64,000 bases of DNA from Prostheceraeus crozeri (GCA_907163375.1 CAJQUW010006357.1:36823-100822), one strand, 5' to 3'; numbered from the stretch's first letter, positions 1-11,539 are shown. A program made the numbers and translations. The notes: generated by a model not told the origin, from the letters alone.

Positions 1-56
1 CTTTTCATAAAGATGCTGTGACAAGTATCACACTCCATTTCCGAATGAAGAGTTAA
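1..56 (+). CDS. C-terminal tail of penton-like capsid paralogue (Polinton A)
   Basis: These bases encode the last 17 residues of a protein, ending HFRMKS before a stop. The residues equal the end of the 465-residue protein at 46555-47952 in element B. The gene therefore starts left of the window and is followed 9 bases later by its paralogue, as in B. Only the tail is visible. Confidence 0.85.
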   Translation, partial: FHKDAVTSITLHFRMKS

Positions 57-65
57 TGCAAAAGT

Positions 66-1616
66 ATGCTAATATATTTTTCCAATGTGAATAATATGGA
101 AAGTGAAAATAAGGACTCGTTTCTAATCTACTTACCCAGTAATGCTTCTATGAATAAATTTCCCAAAAATAAACCATCAGACTATCGAGTAGAATTAAAT
201 CGTCCACTACATTTAGAAGGTGAATGGGAGGTTGGCGTTTCTAGTATTTGCTATGATAGCAATATTCAGAATGTGAATGATTTAGAAGAAATGATATTGA
301 CTCCTCGCACCCATGATGGAATAACGATGAATAATGCATTCCAGTTCCCATACAATTTAACATCAGATGGAAAGTGGAACTATGAATGGATTCAGATAAA
401 ATCAGATTCTTATGAACCATTTGGGAATGAGAAAATTATTAAGGCATTCAATAGTGGTAATACTTCCATCATGAAGAATAAAAATCAGAAAGCTTATGAG
501 TTTACTATCTATCATTGGAGTGGGAGACAGTTCCTTCGCTTTCATTCTTTTACTGGAGGTGTTACACTGAGGTTGGATAATGAATTCTATCCACATCTCG
601 GTTTTGGTCATGGACTACATCTAACGTCAATTGCTACTGCAAATGTTAAAAAAGTTTATTCAAATCGAATCAACAAATTTCATTATAGATTTAAAATATT
701 TGATGAAGATGTTGTAGAATGTGAAGAACGCATCATTTTGAAAAAGCGTGGTGTTCAACCTTTATCACTTATTGAGTTAGTAAAACGATGGAATGAGACT
801 GTGGGTAAGAAGTATGGAGAGAAAATTATGGCGGACAAAAATAAGTTGGTTATTCAGAAATATAATGACAAACTTACAGTTTATTTCTCTCCAACCTTGC
901 GTCATTTTGTAAGACATTATACACCTATTATTGGAAGCGGTGTGGTGTATGCTTCTCATGAATATCACACTAAAGCTGATTCAGTTAATGATGAATGGTG
1001 GGTGGACATCTATGGTGATCGCATCAAGAAAATTTACCAGTCTTATGAAGAATCTAAAGTTGCTATCAATATAATGCCGCGTCTATATCATACAGTTGAA
1101 AGCTTCATTCATGTAGTAAATCCTTATATACAACAGAAGTTGAAGCATGTGATGAAAAGTAAATATGATGTAAAGACACACCACATTTCGTTTTCAATTG
1201 AAAATCAACGCGTTGTTCTGAAACTGGGTGATGACATTCAATGTCAATTGAGTAAAAATTTGAAAAAACTCTTTGGTTTTTCAATGCTACAAACAGTGTT
1301 TACTGCTGCGCATACGATTGGTATAGAAACACCAATGACACTTGATAAACATGAACAGCACCTTTACATTCAAAGTGATTTGATTCTACCTATTTCTGTT
1401 GGTGAGAAAAAAGAATACATTTTACGTGATTTCATTCATGATAAAGACGCTTCATATGGAATAGTCGAGAAGATGTTTGAATCTATTTTCTATCATCCCG
1501 TCATCAAACAAACTATACCCTCTATTGCTATCAAAATTACCAATGGTTTACAAGAGTGCATCCATGTGAAAGATACTAAATCCCTCATAACGTTAGTGTT
1601 TCGGAAAACAAAGTGA
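66..1616 (+). CDS. Polinton penton-like minor capsid protein, 516 aa
   Basis: The protein begins near a motif of the type P..YRVELNRPLHLEGEWEVG, which is characteristic of a Polinton/adintovirus virion protein usually read as the penton-like minor capsid subunit. The rest is beta-rich without membrane segments, and shorter L.G.WEVGV-type motifs link it to the paralogue whose tail lies at 1-56. The copy in element B (44995-46545) is almost identical. The frame is open throughout and looks whole. The start could be the second Met, ten codons in (MESENK), which fits the family better. It faces the polymerase gene tail to tail. The capsid role is known for related proteins; here it is inferred. 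Confidence 0.75.
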   Translation: MLIYFSNVNNMESENKDSFLIYLPSNASMNKFPKNKPSDYRVELNRPLHLEGEWEVGVSSICYDSNIQNVNDLEEMILTPRTHDGITMNNAFQFPYNLTSDGKWNYEWIQIKSDSYEPFGNEKIIKAFNSGNTSIMKNKNQKAYEFTIYHWSGRQFLRFHSFTGGVTLRLDNEFYPHLGFGHGLHLTSIATANVKKVYSNRINKFHYRFKIFDEDVVECEERIILKKRGVQPLSLIELVKRWNETVGKKYGEKIMADKNKLVIQKYNDKLTVYFSPTLRHFVRHYTPIIGSGVVYASHEYHTKADSVNDEWWVDIYGDRIKKIYQSYEESKVAINIMPRLYHTVESFIHVVNPYIQQKLKHVMKSKYDVKTHHISFSIENQRVVLKLGDDIQCQLSKNLKKLFGFSMLQTVFTAAHTIGIETPMTLDKHEQHLYIQSDLILPISVGEKKEYILRDFIHDKDASYGIVEKMFESIFYHPVIKQTIPSIAIKITNGLQECIHVKDTKSLITLVFRKTK

Positions 1617-1779
1617 AGTCATTATACAACATTTATTGAAATATGTACATGAATGTCAAGCAATAGACTTTATACAACATCCACTGAAAATATATACATG
1701 AGCGCACTTCAATAAACATTGCTATATACAAAAAGTCTTTTTACTTCGTGAAGGGTGGAAATATACAGGGATAGGAAAA

Positions 1780-1962
1780 ATGTCTTTCATTGGAAAAGTC
1801 ATCACATGGGGAATGTACAGATGTGGACACATATTCACAAGGAAAAAACAATCTCATGCGATACATAAAACAACAATGTTTATCTACAGAAATCAACATC
1901 AAAATACTAAGTTAAGGATGATTATGCTAAGACGTCTCTTGAATGTGGTAGTGTGGGTTTAA
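1780..1962 (+). pseudogene. Decayed C2H2 finger copy between convergent Polinton genes
   Basis: The short frame contains RCGHIFTRKKQSHAIH. This matches the first zinc finger of the polymerase leader region of this same element (CADCGHIFTRK, near 5640). Element B has an equivalent remnant at 44840-44946 in the mirrored position. It looks like an old duplicated piece of the finger-coding region lodged between the 3' ends of the penton-like and polymerase genes, not a working gene. Confidence 0.45.
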
Positions 1963-4900
1963 TTCTTTTGGGTGGTGGTATGCCTGTATCAGGATGTCCA
2001 TGTGGAAGAGATATGTTATGTCCTATCCAACACCTCTTATCCTCCCATGCTGAAAGCGCCCGTTTCTTAAAAGTATAAGTTTTGATCTCATGCGACTTAG
2101 ATTTTAAGATTGTCATATTGACAAACGTTATATTTTTATTTCTATAGGCTCCCTTGAAATTCTTATGTTTCATGTTTTGCACAATGGATTTTGATATGCC
2201 TTTAGCGCGCTTAATGCTATCATCACTATCCTTTAATTTCATAGAATACATTTTAGGGCGGAGGAGAATCATTTCAGCTATCTCCTTCCCTGCTGTTTCA
2301 TCCTTAAAACAACCAAGTTTGGCCTTATTTTTGATGGAGTATAGTGGATGATCAGCAGGATAATTTGATGTATCAAAATATCTTTCTAAAGATTTTCCTA
2401 CTTCATTAAAATTTAAATCTTTTTGAGTGGCAATACCTAAAAAGAAACTATCTGTGTCACCACCCAACAAACGAACCTCTTTTACGAGCGGACACGGTTT
2501 TAGTATTTTATAGAAGAGTTGATACATTTCAAGCTTGGAGTAATCTAGAACAGCTTGACCAATATAGATGGGTTTGCACAACTCAACTTCAGATTTTATC
2601 ATTTTAATACCTACAAGATCCTCATCGATTATGTCTCTATCGATGAATAGAGGTGATGAGGTCAATTTGTGATACTTTTGATCATCATTAACTAGTTTGT
2701 AGTTTACGCGCTTTCTAACATCCTCCATCGTCTTACCAAATAGACTGTTGTTCTTATATTTATAAAAATCTTTTTCAAAATTATTTTGGGCTAGTGCACG
2801 TTTCTGGCTGTTACTATCTATGTAGGGTTTGAGGAAGGCTTTCTGTCTAAATTTAATAATGCGGTGAACTCTTTTTAAAATCATGCCCATTTCTAAATAA
2901 AATTTTAAGATGCTAAAGTGGACTAGATAGTTTTCTTTATCATATTGAGTGAGCAAAAGTTTGCGGCAAGGCTTATACTTGGGTTGTCCACATGATTCTA
3001 AATCTTTATGAAATTGTTTCATAAAGTCGGAAACATATCTTTACTCACTTCACCTGATTCGGGTGCGAGTGGAAAATCTACGGTTTTATGTTTAATATTA
3101 TTTGGATAGATTAGATCTATCTCAAAATAATATCCCCAATCACCTTCATCTGGAATTGCTAGTATGTTAGAAGGGTTGGAGAAATGTTGAATTTCACTAT
3201 CATCTAACCAGCTAAACTCAGAGTGAGGTAGCGGTTTGGATAATGAACTACCATACAAATTATTTTGGTCATAATACTTAAGATGGGTATGATCATTACC
3301 TACTGTTTCAGATTTTAACCTATGTTTATTTACAAATGTGAGACCACCGCGAATTCCTCGCTCAAATAAATTATACATCTCTGGATCTTGTAAGAGATGA
3401 ATGGTCTCACCAGTCATTTTAAAAGCAGACTTAAATGACATGGCTGGTAGACTGACAAAGTGGACGGGATCTAACTTATCTTCTTCTAATGCCACTCGTC
3501 GAAACTCTTGGAAAACGTCAGCCAGCAAAAACACATCTAACTTAAGATAGGCAATCATATATTCGCCAAATGTATGGCAGTCAAATTTTATCCATGCCTC
3601 TTGAGCATGTTCATAGTCCTCTACTGGACAATCTTGATCCGTCAAATCATTTTTAAATTTATCCATGGGTGGAAGAGAAGTCTCACCGAGTTTACTAATC
3701 GCATCAAGATATGCATATGGAAAGACTCCTTTCCGTGTGATGACTTCATCGGTTAGATTTGGATTTTGTTTCTTAAGATTTTGTGTTAGTGGAAGAGACT
3801 TTAGATTTTGTACGAGAGAGGCTAGTGATGCAGTCATAAATTGGTAGGAATCTAAAAATTTATATCAAAATAGACCGTCTTATTTTCTTTAGTTTTATCG
3901 ACAGGCACTTTTGCTGTCATGGCCATAAACTTCTCTCTCGTTTGTGCTATTACATCAAGCTTCCACTCTTTCATTTGACCTAAACCTCCTTTTATTATCA
4001 TATGGCTGTCGTAGCCCTTAAAATTATGGAAAATGACGGGTAATGTACGCCGTTTCATCCTAAGTGAAAAATTGCATTTTGAACATAGTGCGTTTCTAAA
4101 TTTACCAGTGATGTGATCATGGTCGCGCACTTTCTTAATCTTATCATCATCAAATGTTTTACTACATTTGGGGCAAACGTTGCAACTATCAAATTTTGCT
4201 TGATCATCTGCTGTCATATGCAATGATCTGCGATAGAGTTCACCATCATACTTTTGTTGAAATTTTACAGCCTGTTCGAGGAATTGTAGGAATTGGTAAA
4301 TACAATCCTCACATTGCCAGACGTGCATTTTATTTTTTCTATTTTGGAAATGGTCATGCCATACTTCATAGCAGGATATGGCTGCTGGCTTGTGGATGAT
4401 ATCATCGATATAGCATTCGATGTCAGCATAGATGACACGAAGAGGACTTAGTTCATCGCCATTCTCTCTATATGAAAACTCCTTATCTTTGGGCATGCGT
4501 TCCATTTGCAGTTTACCTCGCTTACACCATTCGTAATGAGTTTCAAATTTAGTTTTTCTCCTAAAGTGGCGAATACATCTGTCGCAGTAATATAACTCTC
4601 TACTAGAGTTTTCTAAGTGGTGGTATAAGCGAGAGATTTTGGGAATACCGCAGTAGTGCCATTCCTCACTATCATCCTGTTTTACTAATAACAGGTTTAC
4701 TGTACGTTCATAACAACTCGAACGCGAGTTGTAGCGCACACCCTTCAATCCTTTTTCCCAAACATGGAGAACTATTTTAATGTTGTTCAATTTTTCAAAT
4801 TTTTCTATATCTTTAATTTTCATATCGTCACTATTACAGTCATCGAAGTTTAATTCATTCTCCCACTGCCTATAGCTATATGTGCGATTTCGATTCGCAT

Positions 4901-5735
4901 TGATGTCATTATAGTGGAGAATGGAGAGGACAGCATATTTAAAACATTGCGATTCGCAATCGACATTGATGACTGCTGTTTTGTTTTTTAAATTTTTTGG
5001 AAGTTTAAAGGAGCCTCGACCACTATGATTTCCTAATAAACTGATTTTAAATAAGGCGGACTCAATGCCGTCAAAAATGAGACCGCTATCGCGCTCGTTA
5101 AATTTATCTATGTTTAATTTTAATCCTTGGATGTGAAAATTTATCCAAGACTCATAGTGTACAACCTCGGTTGCAGGAGAGGAGGGTATGTGAAACTCCA
5201 ACCTCTCTATTATTTGTCCAGTATGGTGGTCGATTTTTACATATTTTATTTTAAGATAGATGAGCGCCTTCATCCTAAAATTGTCTAAATTGTTGAAGAG
5301 CGCTTCTATCAATGATGAATTTTGATGAAACCATTCCTAAAAGTTAGCAATGGTTTCTGAGGAGTCCATCTGGTAGTTCCTCACTAAATTATTTATGGAC
5401 ACTTCAGTGAGTCGGATAGAGGAGGTACCGTTGGTGTAGGTATCGTTCGTGTGTGTATGTTGAAGTCTGTGCGAAGATAGTTCAAAACGTGTCTCGAAAG
5501 ACTGAGCGCACAAGTCGCAAGAAAAGGAGACGACCTTAACAGAATCATCCCCACCTTCGGAGATTGATGCCGGCTTAGGTCGACAAACACCTCGCTTGAT
5601 GTGTCGGGTGAGATCCCATTTCCTCGTGAAGATGTGCCCACAGTCAGCACATTCCCACTCTTTGCCATGTCGCGACAGTTCTGAGGTGGAACTCACATCA
5701 CCTGAAAGAGAAATCATTCTATCATCTCTGTTCAA
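1922..5735 (-). pseudogene. Protein-primed family B DNA polymerase (POLB) remains, Polinton A
   Basis: This is the replicative polymerase of the element. From the N end there are two C2H2 fingers (about 5465-5660), then a Polinton-type N-terminal region with another finger (YYCDRC...HYEWC, about 4520-4590). Next come exonuclease motif I (YADIECY, about 4400-4430), an HNH/endonuclease VII-like zinc block (CPKC...VRDHDHITGK, about 4080-4170) and exonuclease motif II (HNFKGYDSH, about 4000-4030). The palm motifs are RGIRGG, DQNNLYGSSL, NSLFGK and GGDTDSFF (about 2440-2460), followed by a LLRPKMYS block. The organisation is typical of the family. The gene is broken in about two places. It is driven from the divergent promoter region near 6.0 kb. 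Confidence 0.95.
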
Positions 5736-6018
5736 GCCTCAGTGTATTGTTACAACCTACCTTGACTCAATAACTCTAAACTTTCCTCGAGAAGGGAGGG
5801 CGTTGGTGATGAAGTTGATGCCTGAAATTGAGGAAGATGCTATTAGTCACACGTTTGAGGGAGATGAGAGAGGAAATCTTTAACTTACCATTTTAATGAA
5901 ATATGATCAGACAGAATAATAGTCAAAGAGAGAGAGAGAGAGAGATCGTGCGTTCTTCACTTGTATGATTCACAGATTAAATGAAATGACATGAATGTCA
6001 CTTTGCCTATATACTTTC
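5709..6018 (-). promoter_or_regulatory. Promoter, leader and first intron of the polymerase gene (A)
   Basis: On the minus strand a TATA element (GAAAGTATATAGGC, 6005-6018) precedes an ATG at 5889-5891 that is immediately followed by GTAAGT. A matching acceptor (CTTTCAG) lies just before the finger-coding region at about 5709. Element B keeps the same TATA box, the same ATG-GTAAG junction and the same acceptor. That conservation supports a real short intron in the leader. The plus-strand gene at 6127 starts from the other side of the same interval, so it acts as a divergent promoter. Confidence 0.6.
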
Positions 6019-6126
6019 ATTCTCTTCATTCATTGGATGTTCATTCTGATTGGCTGCTTGTGTATACTTAAGAATTAAAAAAATGTTAAAGTTGTCATTA
6101 TTCAAAGTCAGCATTTCAAAGACAAC

Positions 6127-6564
6127 ATGACAAGTCCTCCAACAACACCAAATACCGCATTGGAGTTCTCCTCTCCATGCACATCAGCAAAGGTGCTCGT
6201 TACACCTAATGCACCAAGAAAGGCGAAGGTGGAGAAGACAAACAATCTCGACAATATACGAAAGTTATCATTATCGGAGGACGATGAAGAGGAGTTGCCC
6301 GATCTAATAGGCATACGGTGGAAATATTTACAATATGATGCCGAAGGGGTGATGGAGATGACCAGCAAGTCGCACTTGCATCAAATATGGGAGTGGTACA
6401 CCCCTAACTCCCAACCGCGAACCGAGGCGGAGTGGACGTACATTGACAAAGTCAGGGACGCTGCAGAAGAACGTTTAAAGCAGCTCAACTGTTTTTGTAA
6501 TCTATGTGAAGTCCGACACTGGGACGATATTGACAGCGAAAACCTTCTAAAATATATGTTATAA
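6127..6564 (+). CDS. Polinton-specific protein, 145 aa, unknown function
   Basis: The protein starts MTSPPTTPNT with a Ser/Thr/Pro-rich N-terminus. It then has an acidic stretch (EDDEEE), a conserved WKYLQYD region and a W-rich central part, and near the end a Cys cluster (CFCNLCE). The homologue in element B (40150-40599) keeps the start, the WKYLQYD block and the Cys cluster, so selection on the protein is likely. I do not recognise the family; the Cys cluster may bind metal. AATAAA follows within about 10 bases of the stop. It is transcribed divergently from the polymerase. Confidence 0.7.
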   Translation: MTSPPTTPNTALEFSSPCTSAKVLVTPNAPRKAKVEKTNNLDNIRKLSLSEDDEEELPDLIGIRWKYLQYDAEGVMEMTSKSHLHQIWEWYTPNSQPRTEAEWTYIDKVRDAAEERLKQLNCFCNLCEVRHWDDIDSENLLKYML

Positions 6565-6808
6565 TAAATGTTTATTTCATATTGTCGTTGCTTTCATGCT
6601 GACTTACTTGAATGGGACGTAAGTGAATGATTTAACCATGTATACTTTTTCATTTGGAAATAGTTATTTTTAACTTGTAAACAATTGAAACTTTATTCTA
6701 TTTCTGACATATACACTATTGAAACTTTATTTTTAACTTGTAAATTGTTGAAACTATATCTTTCATTTAGAAATAGTAGCACATATAGTTTAACTTAGAA
6801 GACTTTAT

Positions 6809-7003
6809 ATGGATGATGATATAGTTCAGTCACATTTAAGATAGCTTACACTTCTGATGTAGGGGATAGCAATCGACTGCGATCCATATGTAAAGAGCTT
6901 GTTCAACTACAGAAGAGAGAAGTGTGATATGATGCGTGTGGCGCGTGAGTGTCCTCCCATTTCATTCCATTCATCAATTCATCTCATTGATAGAGATAGG
7001 TAG
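6809..7003 (+). pseudogene. Small conserved Polinton gene remains (A)
   Basis: The stretch encodes the equivalent of the 67-residue protein at 39600-39803 in element B. Shared blocks are GIAIDCDP.VKSL and CPPISFHSSI.LIDRDR. The function is unknown. It lies between the 145-residue gene and the next small gene on the same strand. This copy is broken; the B copy is open. Confidence 0.6.
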
Positions 7004-7024
7004 AACTCATGGTTCTCATAACAC

Positions 7025-7374
7025 ATGCAATGGAAAGTTTATAAGGTAACCTTCGACAGATGGCTAAATGTCGCCCTGGCGCGAATGCATACTACATTGA
7101 AACAGAGGCAATCACTTGCAAACATGACGCAGAGAGGTTTAACAAGATTGATCATTGCCGAATGTCCCTTGCGGTATACATAGCTACGGGTTTCACCGCC
7201 GTCCTATACAGGAACGCCCGTCGAAAGGAAGTATTACACCGAACTTCATTTGCATTGTTACCTTCCCCTCTGTATCCATGCTTGAAAGCATGTCGTGGGC
7301 TTGGGACCACTTTAGCTACATTAGAAGGGGCCCTTAAGAGGGCCTATGGGGCGTTCACAGGTGGAAGGGATTAA
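7025..7374 (+). pseudogene. Small conserved Polinton gene, unknown function (A)
   Basis: The core reads AKCRPGANAYYIETEAITCK, then DHCRMSLAVYIATGF and RNARRKEVLHRTSF. It is almost the same in element B (39171-39578). The C-terminal part runs into a repeated block, ending ALKRAYGAFTGG here and ALKRAGGSVPG in B, so that block is coding on this strand. Function is unknown; conserved Cys, His and aromatic residues suggest a small folded domain. The start is taken from the ATGCAATGG shared with B. Confidence 0.55.
7250..7365. repeat. Shared 3' block, copy 1 (Polinton A)
   Basis: This is the first copy of a roughly 110-bp direct repeat containing GGCCCTTAAGAGGGCC-like sequence; the second copy is at 7760-7870. 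On the minus strand each copy lies just downstream of a gene (the 95-residue gene and the coiled-coil gene). Element B has the same arrangement at about 38725-38880 and 39220-39350. Confidence 0.7.
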
Positions 7375-7658
7375 CCTCCACCAGCCATTATTCTTCGAGC
7401 TCGCAAATCACTCTCGCGATAGATACAAAAATATATCTTATACTGTAGGTAACCTACAATGTCCTCATCGAAGAACGGTAGGTACCGACGGAGCTGACGA
7501 CGGCAGTGCGCTCTTATATGGCGGAGACGCTGTTCGCTCTCCGCAATCTCAATGTCCAATATGACATACCTGAGGAGAGTGATCGGAGCATCGACCTCTA
7601 TTTCCTCATAGGTCTCTCTCCACTCCTCTATCACACGTCTGCACTCGTCAAGCTCCAT
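7371..7658 (-). CDS. Small Polinton protein, 95 aa, unknown
   Basis: This is an Arg- and Glu-rich, helix-prone protein (MELDECRRVIEEWRETYEE at the start, many Arg-Arg pairs later). It occupies the same place as the 88-residue gene at 38927 in element B, although I see no convincing sequence match between the two. An upstream TATA element (TCATATAAAAC, 7723-7733) sits 65 bases before the ATG. It may be a fast-changing accessory protein; function is unknown. Confidence 0.5.
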   Translation of the reverse strand: MELDECRRVIEEWRETYEEIEVDAPITLLRYVILDIEIAESEQRLRHIRAHCRRQLRRYLPFFDEDIVGYLQYKIYFCIYRESDLRARRIMAGGG

Positions 7659-7722
7659 CCTTAAAGTGAATGAAGCTTCTTGTCTCGTCTTATCTACCTT
7701 TCATAGGAAAGGTTAGAAGAAA

Positions 7723-7733
7723 GTTTTATATGA
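7723..7733 (-). promoter_or_regulatory. TATA box of the 95-aa gene
   Basis: TCATATAAAAC on the minus strand lies upstream of the ATG at 7658 at a spacing that leaves a leader of about 35 bases. The equivalent gene in element B also has a clear TATA box (38888-38895). Confidence 0.5.
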
Positions 7734-7759
7734 CTCATACATCATTTCATTTATCTTAT

Positions 7760-7870
7760 TGTTGCCTCCCCCTCTGTGTCCATGCTTGAAAGCATGTCCT
7801 GGGCTTGGGACCACTACAGCCACATTAGGAGGGGCCCTTAAGAGGACCTATGGTTCGTTCACGGGATTAG
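7760..7870. repeat. Shared 3' block, copy 2 (Polinton A)
   Basis: This is the second copy of the block at 7250-7365, at roughly 85-90 percent identity by eye, in the same orientation. It follows the short terminal intron of the coiled-coil gene. Confidence 0.7.
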
Positions 7871-7884
7871 GTGAGTGGGTCGAC

Positions 7885-9100
7885 TCAAGACTTTTGTAAA
7901 AACTCTGAAAATAGAAAGGAAATTGAATTAGATTAGAATTAGAAAATATATTTTAAAGTAACTTACTCGGCTTCTTCTTTTTCACTTTTCTGACGATGAA
8001 GTCCTCCAATTGTCCGTCTATTTTCAAATTTAAATGGAGGCACTTCACCCCCTCCCCCTCGTAGCACATTTGCGTTATATCAGGGTCATCTGTCATAGTG
8101 GGCACGTCGCAGATGTCGTTCTCGTAGGGGGGAGGTGTACCTCATAGCTCCTCTTCACTCCTCTCTTCAACACACCACTCATTCTCTCACATTCACTCCC
8201 CAACTTCTCATTTATCGCCCTCACTTCATCCACATCCTTCGCAATCACTCTCAATCTCTCACATTCAGCCTTCTCCTTCTTCAAAACACGCTTCAACTCA
8301 TCACACTCAGACACCTTCGCCATCATCTCTTTCTTTTCCTCAGACCAACGCTTCTCCGCCTCCATCATCATCACCATCTCCTCTTTCATCTGCTTTATCG
8401 CAGTCACTTTCCCTTTCAACAACTCATTCTCCGCCAGCACTCTCCTATTCGTATTCTCCATCGAACTCATTCGATCCTTCATCTGATTGTATTCAAAGCA
8501 ATCACTCGACCTCTGATCTTTCTGAGGCGATGAGGAGGCTTTTGGCTTTCCTAAGGTAACCTTGTCACCGAAAAGCCTCCTCATCGTCGCGTCCCGCTCT
8601 TCAACAACACTCTTCTTCTTCTGCATTACAACACCCCTCACCTCGCTCTCTTCCTCTTCACTACTCATCTCGCTCAGGGCGAGATCGCGACCGAGGTCTG
8701 CATCAGTCACTACAGGCGCTACAGGTACTTTCTCAATCACCCTCACTACAGGCACTACAGGCGCTTTCTCAATCACCCTCTCTTCAGTCGCTTTCTCAAC
8801 CGCACCCTCAATTGTCTTCACCGCCTCATTCTCTTCATCCTCCAACAACAAACCCTCAAACCACGCCTTAAAATCGCTATCCGTAATCTTCCCCGACTCA
8901 CACTCCTTATGCTTTTTATAAAAATCCTCCGCCGCCTCATCCTTCCCACACTCAACACGCTCAACTACGCACACTCTCTTCAACACACGCTTCTCATGTC
9001 CATCAAACGCCGCAACATGCTTTTTCAATTCAGTTCCGCGAGCAATTCTCCCACAGGAGCATTTCCCCACGAGGAATCGTGCATTTTTCGAGGCAGTCAT
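7885..9100 (-). pseudogene. Coiled-coil protein with N-terminal Cys motif (Polinton A)
   Basis: The N-terminus reads VGKCSCGRIARGTELKKHV, matching KCSCGEIKRAGEFKRHI in the 37558 gene of element B. It is followed by Cys/His positions that could bind zinc, an acidic low-complexity middle and a long heptad-rich coiled coil (about 8120-8500). The C-terminal block MCYEGEGVKCLHL matches ECYDGAMAEMRCLHL in B. A 72-base GT-AG intron (7905-7976) lies at the 3' end, where B has one too. The start is the ATG at 9100, directly after an acceptor (CCTTGCAG). The role is unknown; it may be structural. Broken, about one break. Confidence 0.65.
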
Positions 9101-9384
9101 AACGTGAAACTGCAAGGAAAACAAAGTCGCTTGTTAGCAAACGAAATGATATTGTCTTACATGTAGTCGTCGAGGATAGACAAGTTAAGCTGATGAATCC
9201 GTTACAGGCATTACTCAGAGGGGATCTTATCCCATCTCCAAGGCCTCGATCCACAAATCCAACCTCTAACGGACAGAGCGTGCGTCATATCACTGTGTTG
9301 GTATTCGGATCCCGATTTTGACATGAAAATCGGTGGAGTTATTTACATCAGGAAACAAGTCTCGAGCCGAAGCTCGCCTCGTAC

Positions 9385-9872
9385 AACATTATAAATGCCT
9401 TAGTTGAATTCAGCAGGGTTGAAACCCCCGAAAAATCATCATAAATAACAAATTTAAATTTTTCAGCATTTTTGCACTACTTATGAAATTTTATTAGTAG
9501 TCTATAAATATACCTATGATCAAGAGCTATCACATGCAACTTGAATCAAGTCAATCGGTGTACTAGAACCGAAGATACACCGCTTACAAGATTTAGTCAC
9601 CAGCCATATACTGGGCTAACTATAAGTCAACATTATAAATGCCTTAGTTGAATTCAGCAGGGTCGAAAACCCCAAAAAATCATCAAAAATAACAAATTTA
9701 AATTTTTCAGCATTTTTGCACTACTTATGAAATTTTATAAGTAGTCTATAAATATACCTGTGATCAAGAGCTATCACATGTAACTTGAATCAAGTCAATC
9801 GGTGTACTAGAACCGAAGATACACCGCTTACAAGTTTCTGGCCTATTCGATCAAAGTGATCACCAGCCATAT
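9385..9872. repeat. Two tandem 244-bp repeats in Polinton A subterminal DNA
   Basis: AACATTATAAATGCCTTAG starts at 9385 and again at 9629, an exact 244-base step, and the sequence between is nearly the same in both units. Part of the unit (the A/T-rich stretch with TTTCATAAGTAGT-type sequence) is also found once in element B near 37130-37250. Confidence 0.85.
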
Positions 9873-9959
9873 ACTGGCTAACCTATAAGTCTGACACCTT
9901 AGCTGATATCAGCAATCGCAAAATCTTCTCCGGCTTGGAGCAGCAGCTCGGGTCTGTTC

Positions 9960-10023
9960 ACCTACCTCTAGCAAGGTTGACAGAGCAAGTGATTTCTCAG
10001 TTGATGCTCCGTCCTTTTATAGT
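9960..10023 (-). promoter_or_regulatory. TATA box and leader splice donor near the Polinton A end
   Basis: On the minus strand ACTATAAAAGGAC (10011-10023) is followed about 50 bases later by AGAG|GTAGGT (donor at 9965). Element B has the same pair at the matching place: ACTATATAAG at 36825 and AAAG|GTAGGT at 36882. Both point to the coiled-coil gene, whose acceptor lies 0.7-0.9 kb downstream. With a normal TATA-to-start spacing the first exon would be only about 20-25 bases. Confidence 0.6.
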
Positions 10024-10024
10024 C

Positions 10025-11240
10025 GGGCAATTGTCAAATCCTCGGAAAATTCCTGTTAGAAAAATGGGAAAATTAGCATTTTTACGGTTTTCAATCGCAT
10101 CTCAACTCACAACCTTGACTCCCATCCGTCTCAAAATTTCAGATCTAGCACATCTCAGTGCGGTCTGTTCATTGCGCCAGGTCCGAAGCCTTGAATCGGT
10201 CTAGTTTTTCGGCAAAAGATAGCCAAAAATGCAAAAAATTCATTATTTCAACCTCGTAAAAATTCCTAAGTTAGAAAAATGGGAAAATTGGTATTTTTAC
10301 GGTTTATCAATCGTATCTCAACTCACAACCCTGACTCCCATCCGCCTCAAAATTTCAGATCTAGCACATCTCAGTGCGGTCTGTTCATTGCGCCAGGTCC
10401 GAAGCCTTGAATCGGTCTAGTTTTTCGGCAAAAGATAGCCAAAAATGCAAAAAATTCATTATTTCAACCTCGTAAAAATTCCTAAGTTAGAAAAATGGGA
10501 AAATTGGTATTTTTACGGTTTATCAATCGTATCTCAACTCACAACCCTGACTCCCATCCGCCTCAAAATTTCAGATCTAGAAAAATAGCCAAAAATGCGA
10601 AAAATTCATTATTTCAAAAAATGTACAATTTAATATCAGAAACTAGTGTCTTCAAAATTCCAAATCAAAAAAAAGTCCTCCAATCAGTCTCAAATTTCAG
10701 ATCTACAGCCAATCCTAGCAACTCAGTGCGGTCTGATGGGTCCGAAGCCTTGAATCGGTCTAGTTTTTCGGCAAAAGATAGCCAAAAATGCAAAAAATTC
10801 ATTATTTCAACCTCGTAAAAATTCCTAAGTTAGAAAAATGGGAAAATTGGTATTTTTACGGTTTTCAATCGTATCTCAACTCACAACCCTGACTCCCATC
10901 CGCCTCAAAATTTCAGATCTAGCACATCTCAGTGCGGTCTGTTCATTGCGCCAGGTGCGAAGCCTTGAATCGGTCTAGTTTTTCGGCAAAAAATAGCCAA
11001 AAATGCGAAAAATTCATTATTTCAAAAAATGTACAATTTAATATCAGAAGTAGTGTTTTCAATGAACTCCAAATCAAAAAGTCTGACTCCAATCAGTCTC
11101 AAAATTTCAGATCTAGCACAACTCAGTGCGGTCTGTTCATTGAAGCAGGTCCGAAGCCTTCAATCGATCTAGTTTTTAGGCAAAAAATAGCCAAAAATGC
11201 AAAAAATTCGCCATCTTGAAAAAATTTGAAAATTTTTTTC
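10025..11240. repeat. 216-bp tandem array in Polinton A terminal region
   Basis: AGATCTAGCA-type anchors fall at 10141, 10357, 10573, 10699, 10915 and 11109. That gives three exact 216-base steps and two shortened units (126 and 194). The unit contains CTCAGTGCGGTCTGTTCATT and GAATCGGTCTAGTTTTTCGG. Short open frames here are products of the repeat and are not genes. Confidence 0.9.
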
Positions 11241-11539
11241 CTCAAATCATGATGGAAACACTCTTCCTAGGGTGAATAAATGACGCTGATTCCAAATCTG
11301 AAATCCGTTTTGCTCTCCGATGCTTCGTTTTGCCGCTACAGCCCAAAACGTCCCAAATTTTAACTCTGTCGTTTTTTTCGACAATTCCCAAAATCTGGCA
11401 AATCTTGTTTCTGCTCTCATTTCTAAACGACTCAACCGATTGACACCAAATTTCTACAGTGAATTCGTCTCACTCTCACCTTTCAAACGAGCTATCATAT
11501 GTCTCCATCCGACCACTGGAAGGCAAGATTGAAGCAAGC

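Noticed and set aside
5596-5883. Conserved antisense frame shared by A and B (also 40853-41233)
   Set aside because: It covers the leader intron and finger region antisense; similarity between copies follows from overall DNA identity, and there is no recognisable domain.
9935-11219. Chain of short plus-strand frames at 10-11 kb
   Set aside because: They recur with the 216-bp repeat and have no domain; the array explains them.
10025-11240. CRISPR-like array
   Set aside because: Units are contiguous 216-base tandem copies with no short repeats and unique spacers; the DNA is eukaryotic.
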